Shown here in pieces: positions 1 through 7,323 of a DNA stretch of 17,110 nucleotides. Source of the DNA: JBBDXI01 sp040902425 (lineage in GTDB: Bacteria > Planctomycetota > Phycisphaerae > Phycisphaerales > UBA1924); the NCBI GenBank assembly GCA_040902425.1, contig JBBDXI010000089.1:1-17110 (forward strand), written 5' to 3'. Within the stretch, counting starts at the first letter, position 1, and every line of letters begins with the position of its first letter. The notes under the pieces were generated by a model. The model was not told the DNA's origin. It did not search any database and was given only the letters and a program-made list of their open reading frames with translations. The position numbers and the translations under genes were made by a program.

Positions 1-1
1 G

Positions 2-142
2 GGCGCGATCGTGCTCGCGGCGCTGCGCAGGTACGAGCGGAACATCGGCCCGCACCGCGCGCGCGAGCTCGTCTGGGCGATCCTGCCCGCTGTCGCGCTC
101 GCTTTCCTCCTCGGAGTCACTTGGGCATCGCTCCCGGTCTGA
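2..142 (+). CDS. C-terminal fragment of a small membrane protein, possibly cytochrome c oxidase subunit II-like
   Basis: An open frame enters from the left edge and stops with TGA at 140-142, leaving 46 residues. It has a basic stretch (RRYERNIGPHRAR), then 'ELVWAILPA' and a hydrophobic helix, and ends four residues after the helix (ASLPV). The 'ELVW-x-I-PA' pattern resembles the start of the second membrane helix of cytochrome c oxidase subunit II, and the next gene is a heme A synthase, so a terminal-oxidase context is plausible. The protein ends where COX2 would continue into its copper domain, so it would be a truncated or separate membrane module. The stop overlaps the next start (TTG 121) by 22 bases. 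The family call is inference from one short motif. This stretch also lies on the far side of the suspected chimeric junction near 570. Confidence 0.35.
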   Translation, partial: GAIVLAALRRYERNIGPHRARELVWAILPAVALAFLLGVTWASLPV

Positions 143-570
143 ACGACACTCCGACTGCGCACAGAAGAATCGCGTACGCTGCGCTCGCGCTGGCGTACCT
201 GCAGATCGTTTTCGGCGGGATCGTCCGCATCAGCGGGTCCGGCATGGGATGCGGCGATGACTGGCCGAAATGTCTCGGCTCCTTCTTTCCACCGCTCAGC
301 CGGCCGGATCTCGTCATCGAGCTGACACATCGCTATCTCGCGGTTGCGGTGTCGCTCGCGGTCGCCGCTTTGGTCATCGCCGCGTTCAGAGTACCGGTGG
401 AGCGCACCCGTACGCGAAAACCCCCGATGCTGTCGCTCGCGCTCGTCATCGCGGCCGCGCTGCTCGGTGCGGCGAGCGTGAAGCTCGCATTGAGCCCATT
501 GGTCGTCGTCGCACACCTCGCAATCGCGATGACTCTGCTTGGAACCCTGGCTTGGAGTGTCGTGGCGGCG
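121..570 (+). pseudogene. ctaA: Heme A synthase (CtaA/COX15), N-terminal half only
   Basis: These roughly 150 residues match the N-terminal half of heme A synthase, the membrane enzyme that oxidises the heme O methyl group to make heme A for cytochrome oxidase. Visible are membrane segment 1 (about residues 20-35), the hallmark loop RISGSGMGCGDDWPKC (36-51), the conserved heme-ligand histidine in ELTHRY (H70), segment 2 (about 74-92), segment 3 (about 105-125), and segment 4 starting with 'VVVAHLAIAM'. The family normally has about eight segments and 300 or more residues; the second four-helix half is absent. The likely start is TTG 121, with GGAG at 113-116, four bases away. The reading frame continues without a stop into an unrelated extracellular repeat protein. 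GC looks lower here than after about 600. A contig join or recombination is more likely than a functional fusion. Confidence 0.75.
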
Positions 571-2301
571 GGCGGTTTCGGCGCCACCGGCGGCCTGTAC
601 ATCGCACGATGGAACGGCTCGACCTGGTCGTCGTTTGGCGGCGGGCTCCCGGAGGAGGCCTTCGCGCTCGCCGTGCTGCCGAACGGTGACCTCATCGCCT
701 CGGGCAACATGAACCAGGAGGGCATCGGGTATATCTGGCGCTGGAACGGCGCGGCCTGGTCCACGCTGGAGGGCGAGCTGGAGTCGGGCCCGATGGGCTG
801 GGCACAGACACTCGCCGTCCTGCCGGGCGGCGACCTCGTGGCCGGGGGCTTCTTCAGCGCGATGTTCCGGCCCGGCTTGGGGATGACGCCGGTGGCCAAC
901 GTGGCGCGCTGGAACGGAAGCACCTGGTCGGGTCTCGGATCGGGGGTCAACTCCACGGTGAACCTTGTCTTCGGCCTGCCCGAGGACGAGGTGCTCGTGG
1001 GCGGCCAGTTCACTTTCGCGGGGACGACGCCGGTGCAGTTCATCGCGACCTGGACCGGGGCCGCCTGGTCGCCGATGGGGACCGGATTCGACTGGTCGCC
1101 CCGCGCTGTGCTGGCCCTCCCGGACGGCGACATGATCGTCGGCGGCGACTTCCTCTTGGCCGGGTCGGTGAGGGCCGACCGCATCGCCCGACGGAGGGCG
1201 GGCGTGTGGGAGCCGATGGGCACGGGGATGAACGCGACGGTCCGGGCGCTGGCGCTGATGCCCAACGGCGACGTGATCGCCGGCGGCGACTTCACCGTGG
1301 CGGGGGGCGCGGCGGCCAGGAACATCGCCCGCTGGGACGGCGGGGGGTGGGTGCCGCTGGGCGCGGGGGTGGGCGTCGGCTTCGTCGGCACGCGGGTCCA
1401 CGCGATCGCCCTGCTCCCCAGCGGCGACCTGGTGGTGGGCGGCGACTTCACCACGGCGGGCAGCATTGAGGCGGAGAACGTCGCGCGGTGGGACGGCGGT
1501 ACATGGCACTCGATGGGGCAGGACCTCGGCCCGTTCCAGGGCCCGGGGCTGGACGACGCGGTCTGGGCGCTGGCGGTACTGCCGAACGGCCAGGTGATCG
1601 CCGGCGGGGACTTCGGCAACGGCACCGGACAGTCGCCGCCGTTCATCGCCCGCTTCTCCGGGTCGAGCTGGCAATCGATGGGCCCGGGCGTGAACAGCAC
1701 GGTGTACTCCCTCGCGGCCGCGCCCAACGGCGACCTCATCGCGGGCGGAGAGTTCACATCGCCCGGCGCGCACATAGCCCGCTGGAATGGCAGCAGCTGG
1801 TCGGCGCTGGGCGCGGGGGTGGGCGGCGGTGGCGGGTTCCCCACCGTGCACGCGATCCAGCCGATCGGGGCCGACATCTTCGCCACGGGCGACTTCACCA
1901 CCGCCGGCGGTGCGCCCGCCAACCGCATCGCCCGCTGGGACGGGAGCGTGTGGTCGACGCTGGGCTCCGGGCTCGTCAGCGCCAACCCCGCCTTCGGGGC
2001 CGGGCTGGGGCTGACGGTCCAGCCCGGCGGCGCGCTGGTGGCGGTCGGCGGCTTCTTCCAGGCGGGGGGCGTGACCTCCGCGGGGGTCGCCACCTGGGCC
2101 TGCACCGCGAGCTGCTATCCCAACTGCGACGGCTCGACGCAGGCGCCGGTGCTCAACGTCGCGGACTTCGGCTGCTTCCTGACGCGCTACGCGGCGGGGG
2201 ACGCGTACGCGAACTGCGACGGCTCGACGCAGGCGCCGGTGTTGAACGTCGCCGACTTCGGGTGCTTCCTGACGCGGTACGCGGCCGGGTGCGGCCGGTG
2301 A
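121..2301 (+). CDS. WxGxxW-repeat (probable beta-propeller) protein with C-terminal GC-type dockerin, in frame with a truncated CtaA
   Basis: The open frame is 726 residues as it stands. From about residue 157 to the C-terminus it has ten units of about 45-60 residues. Each carries a strand 'IARW(N/D)GSxW' followed by 'xxLGxGV' and a strand like 'VLPNGDLIAGGDFTTAGG'. This pattern is typical of secreted bacterial delta-60/Kelch-like propellers. After an incomplete eleventh unit come 'CTASCYPNCDGS' and two almost identical 30-residue dockerin-like units (residues about 668-726). These resemble the Phycisphaerae GC-type dockerin thought to act in surface anchoring or assembly. A secreted protein of this kind should begin with a signal peptide; here the N-terminus is instead heme A synthase, so the true 5' end is missing or replaced. 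The function of the propeller is unknown and no catalytic residues are recognisable. It is convergent with the M28 peptidase gene, 30 bases away. Confidence 0.75.
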   Translation: MGIAPGLNDTPTAHRRIAYAALALAYLQIVFGGIVRISGSGMGCGDDWPKCLGSFFPPLSRPDLVIELTHRYLAVAVSLAVAALVIAAFRVPVERTRTRKPPMLSLALVIAAALLGAASVKLALSPLVVVAHLAIAMTLLGTLAWSVVAAGGFGATGGLYIARWNGSTWSSFGGGLPEEAFALAVLPNGDLIASGNMNQEGIGYIWRWNGAAWSTLEGELESGPMGWAQTLAVLPGGDLVAGGFFSAMFRPGLGMTPVANVARWNGSTWSGLGSGVNSTVNLVFGLPEDEVLVGGQFTFAGTTPVQFIATWTGAAWSPMGTGFDWSPRAVLALPDGDMIVGGDFLLAGSVRADRIARRRAGVWEPMGTGMNATVRALALMPNGDVIAGGDFTVAGGAAARNIARWDGGGWVPLGAGVGVGFVGTRVHAIALLPSGDLVVGGDFTTAGSIEAENVARWDGGTWHSMGQDLGPFQGPGLDDAVWALAVLPNGQVIAGGDFGNGTGQSPPFIARFSGSSWQSMGPGVNSTVYSLAAAPNGDLIAGGEFTSPGAHIARWNGSSWSALGAGVGGGGGFPTVHAIQPIGADIFATGDFTTAGGAPANRIARWDGSVWSTLGSGLVSANPAFGAGLGLTVQPGGALVAVGGFFQAGGVTSAGVATWACTASCYPNCDGSTQAPVLNVADFGCFLTRYAAGDAYANCDGSTQAPVLNVADFGCFLTRYAAGCGR
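2122..2292 (+). repeat. Tandem duplication of a dockerin-like unit, period 90 bp
   Basis: Two copies, at about 2122-2202 and 2212-2292, start with 'AACTGCGACGGCTCGACGCA' and encode NCDGSTQAPVLNVADFGCFL followed by TRYAAG. The differences I can see are mostly synonymous third-position or first-position changes (CTC/TTG, GCG/GCC, GGC/GGG, CGC/CGG), so the protein copies are identical. Each unit has a cysteine before an Asp-rich loop and a second cysteine in the following helix. Normal GC-type dockerins also have two units, but usually diverged. Confidence 0.85.
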
Positions 2302-2331
2302 GCCGTTGATCGAGTCTGTGGGGAGTCCGCA

Positions 2332-3381
2332 TCAGCGGTTGAGCAGGTCGTCCAGGACGCGCCCGATGCCGGTGACCACGCGGGCAGTCCGCTCGTCGTC
2401 GATCTTGTCGGGCGTGTCCTGCGGCGTGTGGTAGTGGGGGTAGCGCAGCGGCGCGGTATCGGTGATCATCAGGGCCGGGTAGTCCTGCTTCCAGAAGCTC
2501 CAGTGGTCGCTGGCGCCGATCCAGGGCACCATGATCGTGGCCGCGGCCCCGTAGCAGGGGAAGGGGCACTCGCGCCGGAACGTGCCCACGCAGCGGCGGA
2601 CGAGGGCGCGGGCCTCGTACATGCCGGCGAAGAGGATGAAGTTGCCCTGGGTGGGGTAGCCGGGCACGGGGATGGGATAGTGCTGGGAGCGGGGCTCGTC
2701 GGAGTAGTAGCCGATCGTCTCGGGCGTGAGCATGGCGACGATGTTCTCGCCGCGGGCCTTGCAGGCGCGGGCGTAGACGAGGGAGCCCATCTGGTCGGTC
2801 CAGAAGAAGGGTGGCTCCTCGTTCATGAAGAGGGCGAAGCGGAGGGTGCGCTTGGGGGCGGTCGCACCGGCGGGCGCGGCTGCGCCGCTCAAGCCGCCCG
2901 TGGCACAACGGCGGGCGAGGGCGAGGACGGCGGCGACGCCGCTGGCGTTGTCGTTGGCGGCGGTGGTGCCGTGCAGGGCGTCGTAGTGGGCGCCGAGGAC
3001 CACGATCTCGTCGGGTTTCTCTGTGCCGCGGACCTCGGCGTCAAAGTTGGTGCAGTCCACGCCGAGGACGCGGTAGGTCTGGCGGCGGGGCTGCAGGCCG
3101 GCGCGGGTCAGCTCGTTCTCGAGGTACGCCTCGGCCTGGCGGAGCTTGGCGGGGTTGTAGACGTTGCGTTCGCCGATGCGCCCGGCGAGTTCCTCGACAT
3201 CGCGGCGGAGCTCGGCGGCGAGGGCGAGTTCGCCGGGGGTGAAGGGCGGGAGCGGGCCGCGGTGGGGCTCGCCGGGCATACGGAGGGCGAGGCCCTGGTT
3301 GAGGGAGCGGGGGATGGCGCCGGCGGCGATGGCGCGGAGGCGCTGCGTGAAGGTTCGCCGGGACCTAATACGCCGCAACAT
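2332..3381 (-). CDS. M28-family zinc aminopeptidase-like protein
   Basis: This 349-residue protein fits family M28 (aminopeptidase S/Y-like), which uses two zinc ions to remove N-terminal residues, or acts on peptide-like amides. Expected metal and catalytic residues are present in order: GAHYD (H132), the following Asp 'ANDNASG' (D144), the tandem glutamates FMNEE (E188, E189), an acidic residue at 'LTPETIGYYSDE' (E221, where family members usually have Asp), SDHWSFW (D292-H293), and the last zinc histidine in 'YHTPQDTPDKI' (H318). A Gly/Ala-rich low-complexity insert (about 161-176) precedes the glutamate motif. The N-terminus is very basic with no convincing signal peptide, so location is uncertain. 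The ATG at 3381 has no Shine-Dalgarno; a TAAGCT hexamer lies six bases upstream (3388-3393). The substrate cannot be read from the sequence. Confidence 0.88.
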   Translation of the reverse strand: MLRRIRSRRTFTQRLRAIAAGAIPRSLNQGLALRMPGEPHRGPLPPFTPGELALAAELRRDVEELAGRIGERNVYNPAKLRQAEAYLENELTRAGLQPRRQTYRVLGVDCTNFDAEVRGTEKPDEIVVLGAHYDALHGTTAANDNASGVAAVLALARRCATGGLSGAAAPAGATAPKRTLRFALFMNEEPPFFWTDQMGSLVYARACKARGENIVAMLTPETIGYYSDEPRSQHYPIPVPGYPTQGNFILFAGMYEARALVRRCVGTFRRECPFPCYGAAATIMVPWIGASDHWSFWKQDYPALMITDTAPLRYPHYHTPQDTPDKIDDERTARVVTGIGRVLDDLLNR

Positions 3382-3387
3382 GCGGGG

Positions 3388-3393
3388 AGCTTA
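3388..3393 (-). promoter_or_regulatory. Candidate -10 element (TAAGCT) for a leaderless M28 peptidase transcript
   Basis: On the minus strand TAAGCT is followed by six bases and then the ATG at 3381. With usual -10 to start-site spacing, transcription would begin at or within a few bases of the start codon. No Shine-Dalgarno is present, which fits a leaderless mRNA. I see no -35 match. Confidence 0.4.
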
Positions 3394-3447
3394 GGGATTC
3401 GGCACTGCTGCGCGGCGAGGACGCCGCGAGCAGTGGCACCCGGGTGG

Positions 3448-5040
3448 TCACAGGTTCGGCTGGTCCACCGTGTAGTTGGGCGATTCCTTGGTGATGCGGA
3501 TGTTGTGGGGGTGGCTCTCGACGACGCCGGCGGAGGTGATGCGGCAGAATCTTGCGTCCTGCTTCAGTTCGTCGATGGTCCGGCACCCGCAGTAGCCCAT
3601 GGCGGACTTCAGGCCCCCGACCATCTGGTAGACGAACTCCGCGAGGGCCCCCCGGTAGGGCACGAGGCCCTCCACGCCCTCGGGGACGAACTTGAGCACG
3701 GGTTTGCCCGAAGCATCGAGCTTGTCCGCCTGCCGGTAGCGGTCGGCGGAGCCGGCGTTCATCGCCCCCTCGGAGCCCATGCCCCGGTAGCTCTTGTAGC
3801 GCCGGCCGTGGCTGATCACCAGCTCGCCGGGCGACTCGTCCAGGCCGGCGAAGAGCGAGCCCATCATCACGCAGTCGGCCCCCGCGACGATGGCCTTGGC
3901 GATGTCGCCGCTGTGGCGCACGCCGCCGTCGGCGATGACCGGGACATCCGGGTCGGCGGCGTCGCGCCCGGCGAGGGCGTTGAACACGGCCGTGACCTGC
4001 GGCACGCCGACGCCCGTGACGATCCGCGTCGTGCAGATAGAGCCGGGCCCGATGCCGACTTTGACGCCGTCGGCGCCGGCCTCGATCAGGTCCCTGGCCG
4101 CCTCGGCGGTCGCGATGTTCCCCGCGATGATCTCGGTCTGGAACTTCTGCTTCAGCGTGCGGACGGTCCGCAGGACGTTCTCGCTGTGCCCGTGGGCCGT
4201 GTCCACGATCAGGACATCGACGCCGGCCTGGATGAGGGCCGCGGCCCGGTCGTACTGGTCCACGCCCACCGCGGCGCCGCACAACAGCCGGCCCCGCTGG
4301 TCGCGGACCGCCCTGGGGAACTGGCTGAGGCGCTCGATGTCCCGCATGGTGATCAGCCCGGCGAGGCGGAACTGGTCATCCACCAGCAGCAGCTTCTGGA
4401 CCTTGTTCTTGTTGAGGATGCCCTCGGCCTGCTCCAGGGTCGTCCCCGGCGCGGCGCTGATGAGGTTGCGGGCGGTCATCACCGCGTGGATCGGGGTGTT
4501 CTCATCCTCGACGAACTTCAGGTCGCGCCGGGTGAGGATGCCCAGGACCTTGCCCTTGCCGCGGAGGCTCTGCTGCCCGTCCTCGGTGATCGGGAAGCCC
4601 GAGACGTTGTGCTGCCGCATCAGCTCGCGGGCGCGTCGGACCGTGTCCTGGGGCCCGAGCGTGAGCGGGTCGGAGATGACGCCGTGGGCGGAGCGCTTGA
4701 CCTTGTCCACCTCGCGGGCCTGCGACTCCACCGGCATGTTCTTGTGGATGATGCCGATCCCGCCCTCCTGGGCCAGGGCGATGGCGATCGCCGACTCGGT
4801 CACCGTGTCCATGGGAGCGGAGAGGAGCGGGATCTTCAGGCGGATCTTCCTCGTGAGCCGGCTGGAGGTGTCGGCGTCGGCCGGCATCACCGCGCTGCGG
4901 CGCGGGATGATCAGCACATCGTCGAAGGTGATGCCCTCGGAAACGATCTTGGGCCCCGGTGAGGGGGCCTGGCCGGGAATCGCAGATTGGGAGGGGGGGG
5001 GCGGAGAGGCCGCGGGGCCGGAACGGGTGATGGTCGCCAT
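3448..5040 (-). CDS. guaB: Inosine-5'-monophosphate dehydrogenase
   Basis: GuaB oxidises IMP to XMP with NAD+, the committed step of guanine nucleotide synthesis in the cytoplasm. From the ATG at 5040 the protein has 530 residues. It carries the (beta/alpha)8 barrel start 'ITFDDVLIIPRRS' (37-49), two CBS domains inserted at about 120-240 (for example 'GILTRRDL', 'GLITMRDIE'), the nucleotide-site Cys loop 'GIGPGSICTTRIVTG' (329-343, catalytic C336), 'IADGGVRHSGDIAKA' (369-383), and the mobile flap 'SYRGMGSEGAM' (417-427, catalytic R419). An in-frame TTG at 5073 would add 11 residues. I prefer the ATG, although neither has a clear Shine-Dalgarno. The N-terminus has an unusual roughly 30-residue Pro/Ser-rich extension encoded partly by a run of nine G on the plus strand (4993-5001). 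It is divergent from the debranching-enzyme gene. Confidence 0.97.
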   Translation of the reverse strand: MATITRSGPAASPPPPSQSAIPGQAPSPGPKIVSEGITFDDVLIIPRRSAVMPADADTSSRLTRKIRLKIPLLSAPMDTVTESAIAIALAQEGGIGIIHKNMPVESQAREVDKVKRSAHGVISDPLTLGPQDTVRRARELMRQHNVSGFPITEDGQQSLRGKGKVLGILTRRDLKFVEDENTPIHAVMTARNLISAAPGTTLEQAEGILNKNKVQKLLLVDDQFRLAGLITMRDIERLSQFPRAVRDQRGRLLCGAAVGVDQYDRAAALIQAGVDVLIVDTAHGHSENVLRTVRTLKQKFQTEIIAGNIATAEAARDLIEAGADGVKVGIGPGSICTTRIVTGVGVPQVTAVFNALAGRDAADPDVPVIADGGVRHSGDIAKAIVAGADCVMMGSLFAGLDESPGELVISHGRRYKSYRGMGSEGAMNAGSADRYRQADKLDASGKPVLKFVPEGVEGLVPYRGALAEFVYQMVGGLKSAMGYCGCRTIDELKQDARFCRITSAGVVESHPHNIRITKESPNYTVDQPNL

Positions 5041-5122
5041 GACAAGTCTTGGCGCGCCGGGGTGGTCGGGCAAGGGCGGGCGCGTTTGCGGCGTTGTCGC
5101 GCCCGGGGAGCGGCCGTTCCTC

Positions 5123-5128
5123 TATTCT
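5123..5128 (+). promoter_or_regulatory. Candidate -10 element (TATTCT) for a leaderless debranching-enzyme transcript
   Basis: TATTCT is followed by six bases (CCCGGC) and the GTG start at 5135. No Shine-Dalgarno precedes the GTG, so the start site predicted from the hexamer would coincide with the start codon. It lies in the 94-base divergent region between guaB and this gene. I find no -35 match at 16-18 bases. Confidence 0.45.
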
Positions 5129-5134
5129 CCCGGC

Positions 5135-7219
5135 GTGATCGCCCTCCCGGAGCAGCAGGACGCGGTGCCGACGTACGTTCGCGAGGGCGTGCTGCCGGCG
5201 GCGCTGTCGGGAACGGAGTGGCTCCTGACGAACGGCCTGGGCGGGTTCGCGATGGGCACCGCCCTGGGGCTGCCCACGCGCCGGTACCACGGGCTGCTGG
5301 TGGCGGCCCTGTCGCCGCCGGTGCAGCGGGAGGTGATGCTCCACAGCATCGCGGACACCGTGGTGGTCGATCCGGGGACAGCGCAGGAGGCCCGGGTCGG
5401 GCTGACGCCGTTTGCGTTCCGGGGCGGCGCGGTGAACCCGCCGCCGCCCGCGGGCCTGGTGCGGTTTGAGAAGGGGGAGTCGTGCCGGTGGGTGTACCGG
5501 CTCGGTGCGGTCGAGCTGACGAAGGAAGTCCACCTGTTCCGGGGGCGGAACGCGGCGGCGGTCTCGTACACCGTGCGGGGCGGCGCGGCGGCGCTGGAGC
5601 TGCGCCCGCTGGTCGCGATGCGGGATGCCCACGCGCTGCTGAGCGCGCCCGGGGGCGACCCGCCCCGCCCGGCGGGGGTGACGGAGAGCGGGCTCACGCT
5701 GGTGCGCGGGGCGACGCGGCTGGAGCTGTGGGGCGAGGGGGCGGCCTTCCGGCCCGACCCGCAGTGGTGGTACGGCTTCGAGTATGCGCAGGAGCGCGAG
5801 CGCGGGTTCGACTGCCACGAGGACCTGTTCAGCCCCGGCGTGTTCGTGCTGGATCCGGTGGGCGCGGGCGGGGCGACGGCGGTGATCCAGGCGTGGGTGG
5901 GGGAGCGGCCGCCGGGCATCGATGCGGACCGGCGGGAAAGGGCCGAACGGTGGGCGCGGGTCCGCCGCGCCGTCGCCGCCGGCGTGGAGAAGGGGAGCGG
6001 GGCCGACGTGGATGCGGTCCGGCNNNNNNNNNNGGCGCACGACTTTGTGGTGATCCGGAAGGCTCGCGAGCCGGGCACGGATGAGCCCGGGGCGCGGGGC
6101 GCCTCGGTGATCGCGGGCTACCCCTGGTTCACGGACTGGGGGCGCGACGCGATGATCGCGCTCCCCGGGCTGCTGCTGGCCACGGGCCGCCACGGCGAGG
6201 CGCTCGCGACCCTCCAGACCTTCGCGCAGCACCGCCGGCGCGGGCTGATCCCCAACCACTTCGACGACCAGACGGGCGAGCCCGGGTACAACTCGGCCGA
6301 TGCGTCGCTGTGGTTCCTGCACGCGGCCTGCGAGTACCTGCGGGCGTCGGGGGACCGCGAGGGGTTCGTCGGGCTGCTGCTCCCGGCGTGCCTGGAGGTG
6401 ATCGACGCGTACGCGGAGGGGACCGACTTCGGCATCCGCGTGGACCCGGCGGATGGCCTGGTCATGGCGGGCGATGAGACCACGCAGCTGACGTGGATGG
6501 ATGCGAAGCGCGACGGCGTGGTCTTCACGCCGCGCCACGGGAAGCCGGTGGAGCTGAGCGCGCTGTGGCACCACGGGCTGCTGGCGGTGGCGGGGGCGAT
6601 CGGGCGTGCCGCGCCGAAGGCGGGCCCCCGCCTGCGGGCGCTGGCGGAGAACTGCGCCGCCGGCTTCGGGCGCGCGTTCTGGAACGAGGAGCGGCAGTGC
6701 CTCTTCGACGTGCTGCACCCTCCGGAGGGCGTGGGCGGCCGGTGGCGCCCGAACGGGCAGGTGCGCCCGAACCAGCTCTTCGCCGTGAGCCTGGCGCACC
6801 CGCCCCTCCCCGAGAAGCAGCAGCGGGCGGTGGTGCAGTGCATCCGTACCCGGCTCCTCACGCCCCACGGCGTGCGGACGCTCGACCCGACGGACCCGGC
6901 CTACATCGGGCGCTTCGAGGGGCCCATCGCCCGCCGGGATGCCGCCTACCACAACGGCACGGCGTGGCCCTGGCTCATGGGGCCGCTGGCCGAGGCGGTC
7001 CTGCGGATCGGCCGGTTCTCGGGCGCGGCCAGGGCCGATGCGCGGTCGCTCCTCGCGCCGCTGGTAGCCCGGCTGGATGCGGAGTGCCCCGGCCAGCTCG
7101 CGGAGGTGTTCGACGGGGACCACCGGCCCGACGCCCCGCAGCGCCCCGGCGGGTGCCCGGCGCAGGCGTGGAGCATCGCCGAGGTGCTGCGGGTGCTCCT
7201 GCTCTCTCATTCCGGGTAG
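5135..7219 (+). CDS. Amylo-alpha-1,6-glucosidase / bacterial glycogen debranching enzyme (GH133-type)
   Basis: The protein has 694 residues, including four unknown ones from the N gap, and would hydrolyse alpha-1,6 branch points of glycogen or maltodextrin in the cytoplasm. The N-terminal beta-rich GDE_N domain has 'WLLTNGLGGFAMGT' and 'PTRRYHGLLVA', a recognisable start for this family. The C-terminal (alpha/alpha)6 catalytic domain has YPWFTDWGRDAMIALPGL (about 329-346), 'NSADASLWF', 'TWMDAK' (453-458, with an acidic residue conserved in the family), 'VRPNQLFAVS' (543-552) and 'YHNGTAWPWL' (605-614). GTG 5135 is chosen because it directly precedes the conserved N-terminus and follows a promoter-like hexamer. 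Residues 297-300, just before 'AHDFVVIRK', are hidden by ten N; the frame is kept across the gap. No other glycogen gene is in the window. Confidence 0.93.
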   Translation: MIALPEQQDAVPTYVREGVLPAALSGTEWLLTNGLGGFAMGTALGLPTRRYHGLLVAALSPPVQREVMLHSIADTVVVDPGTAQEARVGLTPFAFRGGAVNPPPPAGLVRFEKGESCRWVYRLGAVELTKEVHLFRGRNAAAVSYTVRGGAAALELRPLVAMRDAHALLSAPGGDPPRPAGVTESGLTLVRGATRLELWGEGAAFRPDPQWWYGFEYAQERERGFDCHEDLFSPGVFVLDPVGAGGATAVIQAWVGERPPGIDADRRERAERWARVRRAVAAGVEKGSGADVDAVRXXXXAHDFVVIRKAREPGTDEPGARGASVIAGYPWFTDWGRDAMIALPGLLLATGRHGEALATLQTFAQHRRRGLIPNHFDDQTGEPGYNSADASLWFLHAACEYLRASGDREGFVGLLLPACLEVIDAYAEGTDFGIRVDPADGLVMAGDETTQLTWMDAKRDGVVFTPRHGKPVELSALWHHGLLAVAGAIGRAAPKAGPRLRALAENCAAGFGRAFWNEERQCLFDVLHPPEGVGGRWRPNGQVRPNQLFAVSLAHPPLPEKQQRAVVQCIRTRLLTPHGVRTLDPTDPAYIGRFEGPIARRDAAYHNGTAWPWLMGPLAEAVLRIGRFSGAARADARSLLAPLVARLDAECPGQLAEVFDGDHRPDAPQRPGGCPAQAWSIAEVLRVLLLSHSG
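6024..6033. other. Ten-base N run (scaffold gap)
   Basis: Ten consecutive N lie inside the debranching-enzyme gene, at the link between the N-terminal and catalytic domains. The same frame is open on both sides, so the true length is consistent with 10 bases or a value differing by a multiple of three. The fixed length is typical of a scaffolding placeholder, in which case the real size is unknown. Confidence 0.95.
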
Positions 7220-7236
7220 CCTGCGGCCAAAGCGGG

Positions 7237-7255
7237 GCCCGGACCACGGCCGGGC
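7237..7255 (+). terminator. Possible hairpin after the debranching-enzyme gene
   Basis: GCCCGG at 7237-7242 pairs perfectly with CCGGGC at 7250-7255 across a 7-base loop, 18 bases after the stop codon. There is no T tract, so an intrinsic terminator is uncertain in this GC-rich setting. A second small hairpin (GGGCGC 7296-7301 with GCGCCC 7305-7310) lies just before the kinase ribosome binding site. Confidence 0.25.
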
Positions 7256-7323
7256 ACGCTGGATGGGCCGCCGGCCTGCGTACCGGTCCTCAGCGGGGCG
7301 CGGAGCGCCCGCGGGAGCGTGGC

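Noticed and set aside
333..2105. Long minus-strand open frame opposite the repeat protein
   Set aside because: Its product is Pro/Ser/Thr-rich low-complexity text without motifs. It arises from the codon bias of the repeats on the plus strand, as usual in very GC-rich DNA.
121..2301. A true bifunctional heme A synthase-propeller protein
   Set aside because: Half of the CtaA fold is missing, the composition changes at the junction, and the two parts belong to different cell compartments. I treat it as a probable chimera.
2428..4962. Long plus-strand open frame opposite the M28 peptidase and guaB
   Set aside because: It spans two clear genes and the gap between them, shows no family motif, and mirrors the third-position GC bias of the minus-strand genes.
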